Source of the DNA: Lachancea kluyveri NRRL Y-12651 | Taxonomy: Eukaryota > Ascomycota > Saccharomycetes > Saccharomycetales > Saccharomycetaceae | Length of the DNA stretch: 64,000 bases | NCBI GenBank assembly: GCA_000149225.2 | Contig: CM000693.1 | Span: 992,001-1,056,000 of the forward strand | Direction: 5' to 3' | Notes under the pieces: model-generated | What the model was told of the DNA's origin: nothing | The model's input: only the letters and a program-made list of their open reading frames with translations | Databases searched by the model: none | Part shown: positions 1 through 9,817 of the stretch, in pieces | How the letters are laid out: the number at the start of each line of letters is the position of its first letter | How positions within the stretch are numbered: the first letter of the stretch is position 1 | Position numbers and translations under genes: made by a program

Positions 1-279
1 TATAATAATTTGGTATATGGTTATACTAGAAGTTCTCCTCACCTTTCTAGGAATCCAGAAAAGAGAGCCGGTAATTCTACATACAATTATTCATATATCC
101 TCTTTCCTTTTATATGTTTTGGTTCATTATCCTATTACATTATCAATCCTTGCGTTTCAGCTTCCACTAACTTAGATGACTGTTTCTCATTCTTTATGTC
201 ATCTTCTAGCACCGTATATGATAATGTGCTGGTAATACAAGTACTAGTCTATAGATGATAGTTGTATTTTGTTCCAACA
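1..279 (-). repeat. Delta-like LTR, cut by the window edge
   Basis: Solo LTR or one LTR of a larger element, oriented leftward; its conserved terminus (CCAACA read on the + strand, i.e. TGTTGG start of the LTR) is at 274-279. By eye it is roughly 85-90% identical to the LTR at 28000-28332. The pattern matches the Ty1/Ty2 delta family of Pseudoviridae. Only the part inside the window can be seen, so whether internal element sequence follows is unknown. It lies about 400 bases upstream of a tRNA gene. Confidence 0.9.
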
Positions 280-282
280 ATT

Positions 283-628
283 ATGCCGTTGATCATTGCT
301 CTAAAGTTGAACAACAGTGTCATGGAATAAGCAAACTATTACTACATGACTGTTTGTGCGAGTCTCATGGGAAGCGGATTAGGACGAATAATATCAATCG
401 ATCAAGAATAGTAGTGTACTCATGGCCTGGTAGGCCAGTTGGAGGTAACCAAGATCAAAAAATTAGCTAGCTGACAGCTGGAGGCCAGGTTGACCTAAAA
501 ATGTACATAGATAGCGAGCTTGGAAGTCTATCGAGGAGAAATCTTGATCATAGATAGAATGAATTATCATAAGAAAATGGTAATGAGATCGTAGTTTAAG
601 CAATACAGATCTAAGGCACAAGATTTTT
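283..628. repeat. Second tRNA-upstream repeat (repeat B, copy 1)
   Basis: This stretch aligns by eye with sequence flanking the tRNA-Lys LTR (about 54868-54999 joined to 55341-55516). Shared blocks include CAATGGCCTG/CATGGCCTGG, AGCTGAC near a GGAAGCCA/GGAGGCCA block, ATAGATAGAAT, and AAGGCACAAGAT. The divergence suggests an old element, probably a degenerate LTR of another Ty family. I cannot name the family. Ends are approximate. Confidence 0.55.
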
Positions 629-678
629 CATATCTCGTAATTATGGATTTCACATTAGCTTCAAAAAAGTTTTAGTAT

Positions 679-751
679 GCTTCAGTAGCTCAGTCGGAAG
701 AGCGTCAGTCTCATAATCTGAAGGTCGAGAGTTCGAACCTCCCCTGGAGCA
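679..751 (+). tRNA. tRNA-Met (CAU), elongator type
   Basis: 73-nt tRNA without intron. The acceptor stem GCTTCAG pairs with CTGGAGC, the anticodon loop reads CTCATAA with anticodon CAT, and the B box GTTCGAACCTC is present. It is almost identical to the S. cerevisiae elongator tRNA-Met. A T6 run just downstream (754-759) serves as Pol III terminator. LTR material lies upstream, as usual for Ty1-type integration. Confidence 0.97.
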
Positions 752-944
752 ATTTTTTGCAATCTTCTATATTTTGGTGTACTTCGTACACATGATGATT
801 ACTCTTTTTTTGTATTGATTCATGTTCCTTTCCTTTCTTTCTCGATATCAAGAAAAGTGGTGGTTGAGAGCTCGGGGAAAGTAACCGACTATAGTTCTTG
901 CAGCTCTGATTGGCTTTTTTTTCCCTCTAATATAATACAGTCCC

Positions 945-3368
945 ATGGCTATTGATACATTGGAGTATAATCCGCTGGAAGATTTAACCTGCATTCTCTC
1001 TACACCAGAATCTCTGACCCAAATAGATGAGCTAATCCAAGCTACTAGTGCGTATAAACTACAGCTTCAAACTCATATATTGGAGCAACAAGAAAACAGT
1101 GGTGGGAATGCCAATACCTTACCGGATGTTTCTGACTTTGATAGTGTATTTGATGAGATTAAAGAAATTAGGTCTATATCACAATCAACAGAATTTACCA
1201 TCTCTCAGCTAACTAAAGACATCTCTCACCTTGATGATGGCAAACGCAACTTGACACAAGCGATGACATGTTTTGAAAATTTGAAATTGCTGAGTGATTC
1301 GTATGTGCAGTGCAGGCAGTATCTTGAGCATAATCGTTTCAAGGAAATGTGTTCTCCATACAAGGTTATGTGTTCTTTGAGTGAAACTTTCAGAGATTAT
1401 AAATCAGTTGACGAAATCAACAAGCTTTTATCGCTAATCTCTCGACTGCAGGCTGATACGTTAAGTAGGACAAAGCAGTGCTACCATCAAATATTCAGCT
1501 CCAGGGAAACATCTTCAATTGATGATGATGTACTAAGAGAGGGAGCGTGTGAACTACTAGACACCAGCAGCAATTCCAGGTTGGAGATTATTGACTGGTG
1601 CTTGGACAAATTACTTTATGAAATGGGAGAGATTTTCCAAATTGACGACGAGGCAGGTTCTTTAGAAAATCTACCACGCCGTTACATTTTTTTTAAGAAG
1701 GTTCTGAACAACTTCAACAGTAACTTTGCAAACTACTTTCCTTCCTCCTGGGATATGTCCATGAAACTTACCTCGCGTTTTTTTTCCATGACCAGAAGGG
1801 ATCTACAAATACTGCTTCGAAGAGAATTACAAAATAATCCATCGATTGATCTATTCATGGACTCCTTACAAAATACTCTCGATTTTGAAAAATACATCAA
1901 TGTCAAGTTTGCCAATAGATTCAAAACTGATCAGGAAGATTCAAAGCATAAAATTTCAGCTTGCTTTGAGCCTTACTTAACACTATGGATATCTCACCAA
2001 GACAAAATGATGAATTCCAAAATACTAAGCTACATGAGTGAAACCAAGTTTCCTAAGCCGTCTGAATCGCTGGTGATCCCATCGAGTGCAGACTTATTCA
2101 GAACATACCGCTCTATATTAACCCAAACGCTGGAGCTGGTTGAAGGTGAAGGAAGGGATCAAATATTGATTGAATTAGGTAAGTTTTTTACAAAGTGGTT
2201 GATAGATTATTCCAAACGCGTATTGGAACCTTTGTCTCTATCTGATGAAACCAAAATTGAGAACAAAGATGAAGCCATCAACTACACGGTTTTACTGGTA
2301 AATACTGCGGACTACTGTTCCACGACTATTGATCAACTAGATGAAAAATTGTCTGAGTTTGTTCATCCGGGCGAGAAAATAACCGTGATTTTCGATAAAG
2401 CTAAATCGTTGTATGGGAGGTTGATATCTCGTGGTATCAATTTTTTGTTGGACAGAATCTTGTCTTCGGAATTGAACTTTTCTTGGAGAGAGTTCGAAAA
2501 TTTTGACTGGAGACACGTGGCTGTTGAAGACTACAGTAGGTACATGGTTACGCTGAAGAATATTTTGGCGTTTTCTACTGACAATGCTGCAAAATCAGAC
2601 TTGCAAAAAATCCTGTCACAATTCAACAGAGATGTCTACAGCTGGAATTTCCTGGATAAGGTTATCGACCTGATTACTGACGAGTTCCTAGACTGTATAA
2701 TTAAACTATTACAGCCCTTACCACCCCTTGCTACTCTCGGTAATGAGGCTAAGTTTGATCCAAAGGGGGTAATCGGCATAGGTGAACAACTGCTGTTGGA
2801 TGTGGAGCTGCTAAAGCAGCTGATGTATTCGCTGCCTGAATGCTTGTCAAACGAATCTTCTACTCAGAATACTTCCTACAAGAGGGTCAATAAGCACATC
2901 ACCTCCAATATTGATTTGCTAGTTAGATTTATTAAGTTGCTGGTCGTTCCAACTGAATCACCGGACATTTACCAGGAAAACTTCAGCAGGCTGACTGACA
3001 ATAACATGAATTCTGCGGTATGGGCTTTCATAATTGCATTAAAAGGTATTCCTTGGGACTTGGGCAAGTGGAAAAGCTTATGGTCAGAATTTGAGGTCAC
3101 TACTGAGGGTGATGGACAGGACTTGTTTGTTTTCCAGAGAAGCAAGTCAAGCCTGACTCAATTCTCTAATAGTTTTTCTAGAGTTAGCGATCCAACCTGG
3201 AGGAAATTCATCCACGAAGAATTGAGGATCATGCCTTCTAAGATCACTAAGGTTCTACCAAGTACACCAAGAAGCACATCCGTGCCACCTAAGCCTCAAA
3301 CAAATAAGCTAAATGAAAATATAAAGAACCTGATGTCGAATTCCAGATTTTTTAATAGGGGCACATGA
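945..3368 (+). CDS. VPS53: Vps53, GARP tethering complex subunit
   Basis: 807 aa, close to the 822 aa of the S. cerevisiae protein. Vps53 is a subunit of the GARP complex, which tethers endosome-derived vesicles at the late Golgi. The N-terminal part (about residues 10-250) is helical and coiled-coil-like, as in the complex-forming region of the family. Blocks such as REGACELLD, WCLDKLL, DEAGSLENL, YSRYMVTLK and the C-terminal SRFFNRGT match the yeast protein. The ATG at 945 gives an N-terminus (DTLEYNPLEDLTCIL) aligning with the S. cerevisiae start. It is followed within 60 bases by the convergent MAD2 gene, the same neighbour as in S. cerevisiae. Confidence 0.97.
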   Translation: MAIDTLEYNPLEDLTCILSTPESLTQIDELIQATSAYKLQLQTHILEQQENSGGNANTLPDVSDFDSVFDEIKEIRSISQSTEFTISQLTKDISHLDDGKRNLTQAMTCFENLKLLSDSYVQCRQYLEHNRFKEMCSPYKVMCSLSETFRDYKSVDEINKLLSLISRLQADTLSRTKQCYHQIFSSRETSSIDDDVLREGACELLDTSSNSRLEIIDWCLDKLLYEMGEIFQIDDEAGSLENLPRRYIFFKKVLNNFNSNFANYFPSSWDMSMKLTSRFFSMTRRDLQILLRRELQNNPSIDLFMDSLQNTLDFEKYINVKFANRFKTDQEDSKHKISACFEPYLTLWISHQDKMMNSKILSYMSETKFPKPSESLVIPSSADLFRTYRSILTQTLELVEGEGRDQILIELGKFFTKWLIDYSKRVLEPLSLSDETKIENKDEAINYTVLLVNTADYCSTTIDQLDEKLSEFVHPGEKITVIFDKAKSLYGRLISRGINFLLDRILSSELNFSWREFENFDWRHVAVEDYSRYMVTLKNILAFSTDNAAKSDLQKILSQFNRDVYSWNFLDKVIDLITDEFLDCIIKLLQPLPPLATLGNEAKFDPKGVIGIGEQLLLDVELLKQLMYSLPECLSNESSTQNTSYKRVNKHITSNIDLLVRFIKLLVVPTESPDIYQENFSRLTDNNMNSAVWAFIIALKGIPWDLGKWKSLWSEFEVTTEGDGQDLFVFQRSKSSLTQFSNSFSRVSDPTWRKFIHEELRIMPSKITKVLPSTPRSTSVPPKPQTNKLNENIKNLMSNSRFFNRGT

Positions 3369-3421
3369 ATGATTTGCATGTTTATCTTTTTTGACTGTAC
3401 ATAAAAGCTTCGTTACGTATT

Positions 3422-4018
3422 TCAACCATTGAACTTATAGCTCACCTTTGCACTCACTTTATGATCATTTGTTGAAAAATTCTTAAATTGGACCACTTCT
3501 CCGTCCTCTATCTCTTTTGCTTCGGCATCTGCCCATTCCATGGGTACCTTTGCATTTGCATCTGTATAGGCTAATACGTTGAAAGTATAATTCCCTTCAT
3601 TCGTTAATTCTGGTAGAAAAGTGACACTCGCAGTGATCTGCCTCATTAGAGCTCTGATTTCTTTTTGAGTCTCGCTAGAATCTGAGGGTGTTTCCTGTTC
3701 CTCGATTTCTTTATTTATTTGTTGTACGCTGAACTCCCATCTTTCTACCACGTCACCTTCATTGCTATCGACAATGCATAAGACAAGCTTGTTGCATTTG
3801 CCACCCAAAAGCCACCTGTGTACTTGTAAAAGGATTTTCCTGATATAAACCTTTAGCTCCTCATCGTGTGTCTTTAACAAGTTTAGATCGTATTTCTTCA
3901 CTGTAGTAAAATCTTCAGGAGGATAAACAGCACGCTGATATAGGATCGAATTAATGCTATACTCAAAAAACTCTGTAATTGTACGTGTAGATCCTTTCAA
4001 TGATATAGGAGACGTCAT
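3422..4018 (-). CDS. MAD2: Mad2, spindle assembly checkpoint HORMA protein
   Basis: 198 aa HORMA-domain protein that senses unattached kinetochores, binds Mad1 and Cdc20 and inhibits the anaphase-promoting complex. The whole protein is the HORMA fold; ISLKGSTRT, EFFEYSINSILYQR, TVKKYDL, LLGGKCN and the C-terminal safety-belt region (FSTNDHKVSAKVSYKF) are clear. I start it at the inner ATG (4016-4018), because the predicted MTSPISLKG matches the S. cerevisiae MSQSISLKG; an in-frame ATG seven codons upstream (4039) would add an unsupported extension. It is divergent from BET4 across a short shared promoter. Confidence 0.96.
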   Translation of the reverse strand: MTSPISLKGSTRTITEFFEYSINSILYQRAVYPPEDFTTVKKYDLNLLKTHDEELKVYIRKILLQVHRWLLGGKCNKLVLCIVDSNEGDVVERWEFSVQQINKEIEEQETPSDSSETQKEIRALMRQITASVTFLPELTNEGNYTFNVLAYTDANAKVPMEWADAEAKEIEDGEVVQFKNFSTNDHKVSAKVSYKFNG

Positions 4019-4175
4019 CTTTGGTATTGTCCTCTTCACTGTGGTTTTCGCAGTTACTCTCTAAATTAAACTTCGGCATTTTTCAAACCCTTTCATTATC
4101 TGAGATTTGACAAATTCACCTGAACCCAAATCACAAAAAAAAAAAAGCGAAAACGAAAAGATCGGTGTAAGAAAT

Positions 4176-5220
4176 ATGGTATGTTTTGCACTTTACTAGA
4201 CGAATTATGCTTGTTCAGTTTGACTAACAGATGCTTTAGCATGGAATCAAAAGAAGAGAATGGACCCAAGAGCTTTTAAGACAAAAGCGAGACCGAGATC
4301 AAAGAAAGATATTGGAATATCGTGAACAAACAGCTAAGGTACTAAAGCTTCGTGACTCCAAGGTTTTCACACCAGTGGCTTTGGGAGAAACAAGCAAAAT
4401 GTTACAATTGAATCCTGAGTTTAATGCAGTATGGAATTATAGAAGGGATATTATTCAACATTTGTACGATACTCTGAACACTGATTTTTGGGATAAAGAG
4501 TTGAAGTTCACAATGTCACAATTAAAGGCGTACCCTAAAGTATATTGGATTTGGAATCACAGGGTGTGGTGTTTAAACCAATATCCTGGATCTCCGACTA
4601 GAATATGGCGGTTCGAATTGGCAATAGTGGGTGAACTGTTGAAAATGGATGCGAGGAACTTTCATGGCTGGCATTATAGAAGATTCGTTGTGGACAAATT
4701 AGAAAACTTGACTGGTGAAAATATGAACCTTCCAGAATTTGGGCATACTAAAGTCAGAATAAATGAGAATATTTCGAATTTTTCTGCTTGGCACCGGAGG
4801 GCTCAGCTAATCCCAGATATGTTTAAACGGGATCAAATTAAAGACAAAAAAGAATTTGTCAATCAAGAGTTGGAGTATGTTACCAACGCAATGTTTACTG
4901 ACGCAGAAGACCAATCTGTATGGGTTTACATCAAGTGGTTTATCAAGGATGGGTGTATTGTGGACCAACTCGAACGGGAAAAGTATATGGAGGTGCTAGA
5001 CTCTCTGGCTGAGAAAATTCGTATGATTAACGATGATGAAGTAGAGTTTTCTGGTAAAGACAATGTTTGGTGCTTGAAAACTTTGATCGTTATAGAAAAT
5101 ATCCAAAAAAATGACCTCTGCTTGGAAATCCAACCGCATGCCACCGAGTATTTGAAAAAGCTAATAAAAGTAGATCCCTTGAGGAAGAATAGATACCTGT
5201 ACTTATTGGAAAAGGAGTAG
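4176..5220 (+). CDS. BET4: Bet4, alpha subunit of Rab geranylgeranyltransferase (spliced)
   Basis: Exons 4176-4178 (the ATG alone) and 4240-5220; 327 aa. Bet4 pairs with Bet2 to attach geranylgeranyl groups to Rab GTPases such as Ypt1 and Sec4. The 5' splice site GTATGT (4179), a branch point GACTAAC (4222-4228) and the 3' splice site TTTAG (4239) are visible. Splicing gives MHGIKRREWTQELLRQKR, matching S. cerevisiae Bet4, which has its intron at the same place. Prenyltransferase alpha repeats are seen as NPEFNAVWNYRRD, YPKVYWIWNHRVW, DARNFHGWHYRR and NISNFSAWHRR. Only 15 bases separate its stop from the convergent CTK2 stop. Confidence 0.96.
4179..4239 (+). other. BET4 spliceosomal intron (61 nt)
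   Basis: GTATGT donor, near-consensus branch point (GACTAAC instead of TACTAAC) and TTTAG acceptor. It is short for a yeast intron, and it separates the initiator ATG from the rest of the gene. The position is conserved with S. cerevisiae BET4. Confidence 0.93.
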
Positions 5221-5235
5221 CAATTACGTTTCTAT

Positions 5236-6234
5236 TTATTCTATATACTTTCTCTGTCTTTGTATTTTCTCTCTTTTGTTTTGTTTCAAAAATGAGTTTT
5301 CTTCTGTTATCCTTTTCCTGGATAAAACGTACCGCCTTTCTCGTATACTGTAATCCCTCTCCTTTGTTAAATAATCATCTTCCTCGATGTAGTATGGCTT
5401 TTTCAACCCACTTTCTTCACCTGCATTCTTCTTCAATTCCATAAATCTGTCCACACTTACGGGTGATATCCCCTCAGGTAAATTGTTCTTCAGTTCACAA
5501 ATATCAAAAACGTTTATGAAAAAATTCAAGATGTCAAAGTACGCCTCCTCAACAGATAGTTCATCGCTTTCGAAAAGTGTATACCGTACTTGAGGCCACT
5601 TGGTCTCCTCTATTAACTCACACGCGATCTTCAAAACAGCAATTGCTATTGTATGCTGAGGTACAGCTAGTACTATTTCTAATTTCAAAACATCGAATCC
5701 TATCAGCCAGGCTAAATGGCAAATTTTATAATCGAAAGATAATTCTCGGCCAAACTTGACGATAAATTCATCAATGTGCACGGAATTGTTGATTCTGAAA
5801 TCAAAAGAGCATGTTTCCAGAACACGTAACTCTAACTGAAAAATCCTTTTTTTGAAAGTGTCCAACGTTTCTGGGGATATTTTTAGCAAGTTTCTCAGCT
5901 TCAGTGATACCGTACAGATTTCATCTACCTTTTTTACTGTTTCCACTTGTTTGCAACTGATGAATAAACAACTGGTAGCAACATCGTAGCACATCTCGGT
6001 TTCGAACTTATTGAAAACATGATACCTTTGGTAAAAGTACATAGCAGTTTCCAAGGTTTTCCTAGGAAACTTTAGTTGAACACATATGTCGCAAAGAAAT
6101 TTGAAAACGGAAATTCTTTTTTGGTTATATGTACGACGATCTTGAATAGTATTCTTTTGCGCCCTTTTGATTTGATCTCTTGTCAAGTACGGCCTTGACA
6201 ACAGCAATTGAGTTTGAAATGTGGGGGAGGACAT
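5236..6234 (-). CDS. CTK2: Ctk2, cyclin subunit of CTDK-I
   Basis: 332 aa (323 in S. cerevisiae). Ctk2 is the cyclin partner of Ctk1 in CTDK-I, which phosphorylates Ser2 of the RNA polymerase II C-terminal repeats during elongation. The cyclin box covers about residues 40-170 (KFLCDICVQLKFPRKTLETA, FYQRYHVFN, CDVATSC-like block, LEL RVLETCSFDFRINN), followed by the second cyclin fold with ILKIACELIEE. The tail is lysine/arginine-rich. In S. cerevisiae CTK2 (YJL006C) lies about 25 genes from BET4, so its position between BET4 and HCA4 marks a rearrangement relative to that species. Confidence 0.95.
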   Translation of the reverse strand: MSSPTFQTQLLLSRPYLTRDQIKRAQKNTIQDRRTYNQKRISVFKFLCDICVQLKFPRKTLETAMYFYQRYHVFNKFETEMCYDVATSCLFISCKQVETVKKVDEICTVSLKLRNLLKISPETLDTFKKRIFQLELRVLETCSFDFRINNSVHIDEFIVKFGRELSFDYKICHLAWLIGFDVLKLEIVLAVPQHTIAIAVLKIACELIEETKWPQVRYTLFESDELSVEEAYFDILNFFINVFDICELKNNLPEGISPVSVDRFMELKKNAGEESGLKKPYYIEEDDYLTKERDYSIRERRYVLSRKRITEENSFLKQNKREKIQRQRKYIE

Positions 6235-6516
6235 TATATTAAAAATACAGTTGTTCGGATTGGTTACTTACCGTGTAACTTCCTAACTAATGCGCCGTAG
6301 TCTTATAACAGTTCGGTGAAGTAAAGAGATGAGACTTGTTACGGTTTTCTTGAAATTTTTTAGATCATTATATACGCAATATTGACCTTGATCTGATCTG
6401 TCAGCTAAATCATACACTTTGATTCGACTTAAACATAAAAATCAACTACTTTTGGTGTGTACTTTGCGGTTGTTTAGAGGATGTACAAGTGACTATTTAT
6501 ACAATGCAATAATATT

Positions 6517-8808
6517 TCAGCTCTGGATAAGTTTAGACGTTAGGGATTCCAAATCTTCCAAGGTTTCAGGTTCTTCCATTTCAATGACACTATCGCTGTG
6601 TCTTCCTGCATCACTATCAGCAGTGTCGTCGTCACCGTATCTTGCCCGTTTTCTTTGCTGAAATTCTTCTGATTCAGAATCCATGTCGTCGCTTAAGTTG
6701 CCGGTGCCAACGTAGGCTACAGCAGGACCATCTTCCTCGCTATAATCTTCATTCATTTCTGCCTCCATTTCCCTTCTCATGTTCTCAAGCCTCTTCCTCT
6801 TTTTCTCTTGTTTCTTTGCCTTAACAAGTTGTTTATCTTCTACATCAACCTCTGCCATAAATTTAGACTCTTTGGATAAGAAATCTTTCTTTTGACTTTC
6901 AGCATCCCCTTTCTTGTGGAATTCTTCCTCTCCTTCTAACTCGTAAATTGGGTGAGCGTTGCCTTCGTCGTCAAACTTCAATTTAGATGGATTACCTTTC
7001 GTAGATATAGAAGCCTTCTTGGACAAGGCTTTCTTCTGAGCTCTCTTGGAAGTTGAGGCAATTAGTTGTGGCAAATCCTCCTCTTTTAGTTGATGGTTAG
7101 CACGTTTGACCGTCATAAAATCTTCGTCCTCATCTTCCTGCGCTTGATTTTTGGTGATGTTCAAGTAATGCTCACTTAAAACAGTTTGGTTTTTACGTTC
7201 AAACATTTTGTCATACCTAGTTCTAACCTCCTTTCCTTTTCCATCAATCATCTCACCGTCTTCATTTGTTTTTGATAAAGAAAGAAGCTGTCTAGAAGTA
7301 TTTTTCAATTCCTTGGCCTTTTGGATAGCTTTCATACCTTTGATTTTAATTTTTGGTGCACCCGGAAGCCCCAACGAGTTGGCAAAGTCTTCACTGGGCA
7401 ATTCTTCGAATTTGAAGACCTCTTTATCCTTTTGGATATAAATGGATTTCACATATGAAATAAATGCTTTTTGGCCCAGATACTTTAGTTCAGGATCTTT
7501 GAATAATAGAGACTGCAATTGTGGCTTAATAGATTTTCTTTTGTTTTGCTTGATTGTTAGTTTGCTGGGTTCGATCTTCTTGCTCTTTAATCTCTTTAAA
7601 AAACCTTCTTCCTCCTGTAGTGTTAGCATAATTAGGGACTTACCTTGTTTACCATAACGCGCAGACCTACCAGCTCTATGAATATAAGTGTCAACATCTT
7701 CGGGACAGTCTACCTGCACAACCCAATCGACAGCAGGAAAATCGATACCTCTAGCTACGACATCGGTTGCAAACAAACACACTTGTTGAGCTCTACTGAA
7801 CTTATCCAAGGTTTCTGTTCTAGCAGTTTGCTTTTGTCTACCATGTAGATGCATTAAGGAAATACCAGGTTGCAGTTTTCTAAAGGTTTCATAAACAAAA
7901 TGAACCTGCTTGGAACTTGACAAAAAGACAATCATTTTACTCTTCAAGTGTGTTTTGATGAAACTGAATAAAACGTCTAGCTTGTCCGCCAGTGGTACTT
8001 GAATGTATGATTGTTGTAAAGTTTCTGGAGTAGCAGGTGTGTCTGCAGGGTTCAAAACATCCATGGTACCAACGGACTTGTAGTCTGTCAGAGACAGTCT
8101 AGCTAAATCAGCTAGAGACTGAGATTGTGTCGCAGAAAATAGCAATGTTTGTCTAGTTGGTGGTAAATTGCTGACAATGGCATCCAGAGTCCTTTTAAAC
8201 CCCATGTCCAAACATCTATCGGCTTCGTCTAGAACTAGCATCTGCAGACCAGAAGTATTTAACCCAATAGCCTGATCCATATGTTGAAGTATTCTACCCG
8301 GAGTACCAATTAGAACGTTGATCTTTGAGATTCTCTCTAACTCAAATTTGACATCTTTACCACCGATGACCAAACCTGCTGAAAAGGATGTGTGTCTACC
8401 TATTTTGACAAGAACCTCGTAAGTCTGCATCGCCAACTCTCTGGTAGGTGAAATAATCAAAGCACCCAATCCATCATGCTCAGTCCACTTCTCCCGGTAT
8501 AACTTTTCGATTACCGGAATCAAAAAAGCGAGTGTCTTACCAGACCCAGTTTTTGCAGCACCTAGCAAATCATGGCCCTTTAATGATACAGGAATGGAAT
8601 TTTTCTGAATTTCTGTCATTTTTATAAAGGCTGACTCTTTCAAGCCTTTCAAAGTGTTACCACTAATTGGCAAGTCGTCGAATGTAGTAGCTCTAGAGGT
8701 TTTAGGATCGTAATCTTCAATCCGTGTTTCGAGTTCCTTGATATACCCATCCTCCCTTTCACGGAGATGTTTACGTTGTGAAGTTGTCAGTCTTTGTTTT
8801 CTAGCCAT
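6517..8808 (-). CDS. HCA4: Hca4 (Dbp4), DEAD-box RNA helicase of the SSU processome
   Basis: 763 aa (770 in S. cerevisiae). This nucleolar ATP-dependent RNA helicase releases U14/snR41 from pre-rRNA during 18S rRNA maturation. Q motif near residue 68, Walker [10 protein letters not shown] at 84-92, PTREL around 121-125, DEAD at 194-197, SAT after LLF, and [10 protein letters not shown] in the second RecA domain are all present. The C-terminal third is acidic and lysine-rich with coiled-coil stretches ([18 protein letters not shown]), as in the family. Upstream PAC and RRPE motifs place it in the ribosome-biogenesis regulon. Confidence 0.97.
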   Translation of the reverse strand: MARKQRLTTSQRKHLREREDGYIKELETRIEDYDPKTSRATTFDDLPISGNTLKGLKESAFIKMTEIQKNSIPVSLKGHDLLGAAKTGSGKTLAFLIPVIEKLYREKWTEHDGLGALIISPTRELAMQTYEVLVKIGRHTSFSAGLVIGGKDVKFELERISKINVLIGTPGRILQHMDQAIGLNTSGLQMLVLDEADRCLDMGFKRTLDAIVSNLPPTRQTLLFSATQSQSLADLARLSLTDYKSVGTMDVLNPADTPATPETLQQSYIQVPLADKLDVLFSFIKTHLKSKMIVFLSSSKQVHFVYETFRKLQPGISLMHLHGRQKQTARTETLDKFSRAQQVCLFATDVVARGIDFPAVDWVVQVDCPEDVDTYIHRAGRSARYGKQGKSLIMLTLQEEEGFLKRLKSKKIEPSKLTIKQNKRKSIKPQLQSLLFKDPELKYLGQKAFISYVKSIYIQKDKEVFKFEELPSEDFANSLGLPGAPKIKIKGMKAIQKAKELKNTSRQLLSLSKTNEDGEMIDGKGKEVRTRYDKMFERKNQTVLSEHYLNITKNQAQEDEDEDFMTVKRANHQLKEEDLPQLIASTSKRAQKKALSKKASISTKGNPSKLKFDDEGNAHPIYELEGEEEFHKKGDAESQKKDFLSKESKFMAEVDVEDKQLVKAKKQEKKRKRLENMRREMEAEMNEDYSEEDGPAVAYVGTGNLSDDMDSESEEFQQRKRARYGDDDTADSDAGRHSDSVIEMEEPETLEDLESLTSKLIQS

Positions 8809-8871
8809 TGTGTTCTGACACCTTTTGCCCTATAGATTTCAGTCTAGTAATTTCAATAATGTTCGATTTGA

Positions 8872-8904
8872 GATGAGATGAGCTTCAAATTCAAAATTTT
8901 TTCA
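8872..8904 (-). promoter_or_regulatory. PAC and RRPE motifs of HCA4
   Basis: GATGAGATGAGCT (8872-8884) is a doubled PAC core, the Dot6/Tod6 site. On the minus strand TGAAAAAATTTT (8893-8904) is an RRPE, the Stb3 site. Both lie 64-96 bases upstream of the HCA4 start, the usual position in ribosome-biogenesis promoters. Confidence 0.8.
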
Positions 8905-9051
8905 CTATTTTGTTAATTTCTTTTTTTCTTTTTTTTTTTTCTCTTGGGAAAATTTACGAGGGTTTCGAGGGTTCGGTAACATGAAAGAGACTTTAGACAG
9001 ACCTGGCGATACTACCAATGGCACTTGAAATGAAAGTGGTGAAGCAAAATA

Positions 9052-9696
9052 ATGGAGGGATACAGGAAAAGAAGCTTGGATAAACCGCAATACAGAAGTG
9101 ACCGTACAAAGAAAATCCACTCCGATTGTCAGTTTAAAAGCAATTACTCCGAACCCGTACTTCCCATATTTGAACCATCAGGTCTTCTTGAGCTGGAGTC
9201 ACATGGAAAGGAGGGCATACAGTTAAAACACGTTGAACCAAAAGATGCACAGTCACCACTGGACTATTACCGGAACTCTGCTGTTCCAGTAAGGAAACGT
9301 ACACGCTATGAGGCAATAATTTACACAATTGGGGAAGAACACCCGGTTAAAGAGTACGAGCTTTGGGACAAAAGCAGCTATTTAATAGGGCGAAATCTCG
9401 GTAGAAGCACAAGAAAATATGAACAGGCGGAAGCGACTGAAGAAGAAAAAGAAGTTGTGCTTGCAGATATATCCATTCCTGAAGAAACTTGTTCCAAACA
9501 GCATTGTGTTATACAATTTAGGATAAGGAATAATCTTTTGGTTCCCTATATCATTGATTTGAATTCTTCTAACGGTACTTTACTTAACGATGCTCCACTT
9601 CCTGCAGCTAGATATGTCGAGCTAAGGAGTGGAGATACATTAAAATTCTCTACGCTTGACGAAGCTCAGCACGAACTGGTGTTCATGGCGGTCTAA
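9052..9696 (+). CDS. PML1: Pml1, RES complex FHA-domain protein
   Basis: 214 aa (204 in S. cerevisiae). Pml1 is part of the RES complex (Snu17, Bud13, Pml1), which aids splicing and nuclear retention of unspliced pre-mRNA. The N-terminal 50 residues are basic and disordered. FSPSGLLELES in yeast corresponds here to EPSGLLELESHGKEGIQLKHVEP. The FHA domain occupies about 110-212: YLIGRNLGRS, IPEETCSKQHCVIQFR, DLNSSNGTLLN and ELRSGDTLKFS. In S. cerevisiae it is beside BRE2 on chr XII; here it sits between HCA4 and KAR2, two chr X genes, a key sign of merged or ancestral order. Confidence 0.95.
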   Translation: MEGYRKRSLDKPQYRSDRTKKIHSDCQFKSNYSEPVLPIFEPSGLLELESHGKEGIQLKHVEPKDAQSPLDYYRNSAVPVRKRTRYEAIIYTIGEEHPVKEYELWDKSSYLIGRNLGRSTRKYEQAEATEEEKEVVLADISIPEETCSKQHCVIQFRIRNNLLVPYIIDLNSSNGTLLNDAPLPAARYVELRSGDTLKFSTLDEAQHELVFMAV

Positions 9697-9817
9697 AATG
9701 AACGATATTTTCTTTTTGGGGGGGAGAGAGTATATAAATCTGGTACCTAATTTAAAAGAACAGAATAAACAAAATATATTAACATGCTTTCATGACTGTA
9801 GTCATACTCTGCTTAGC

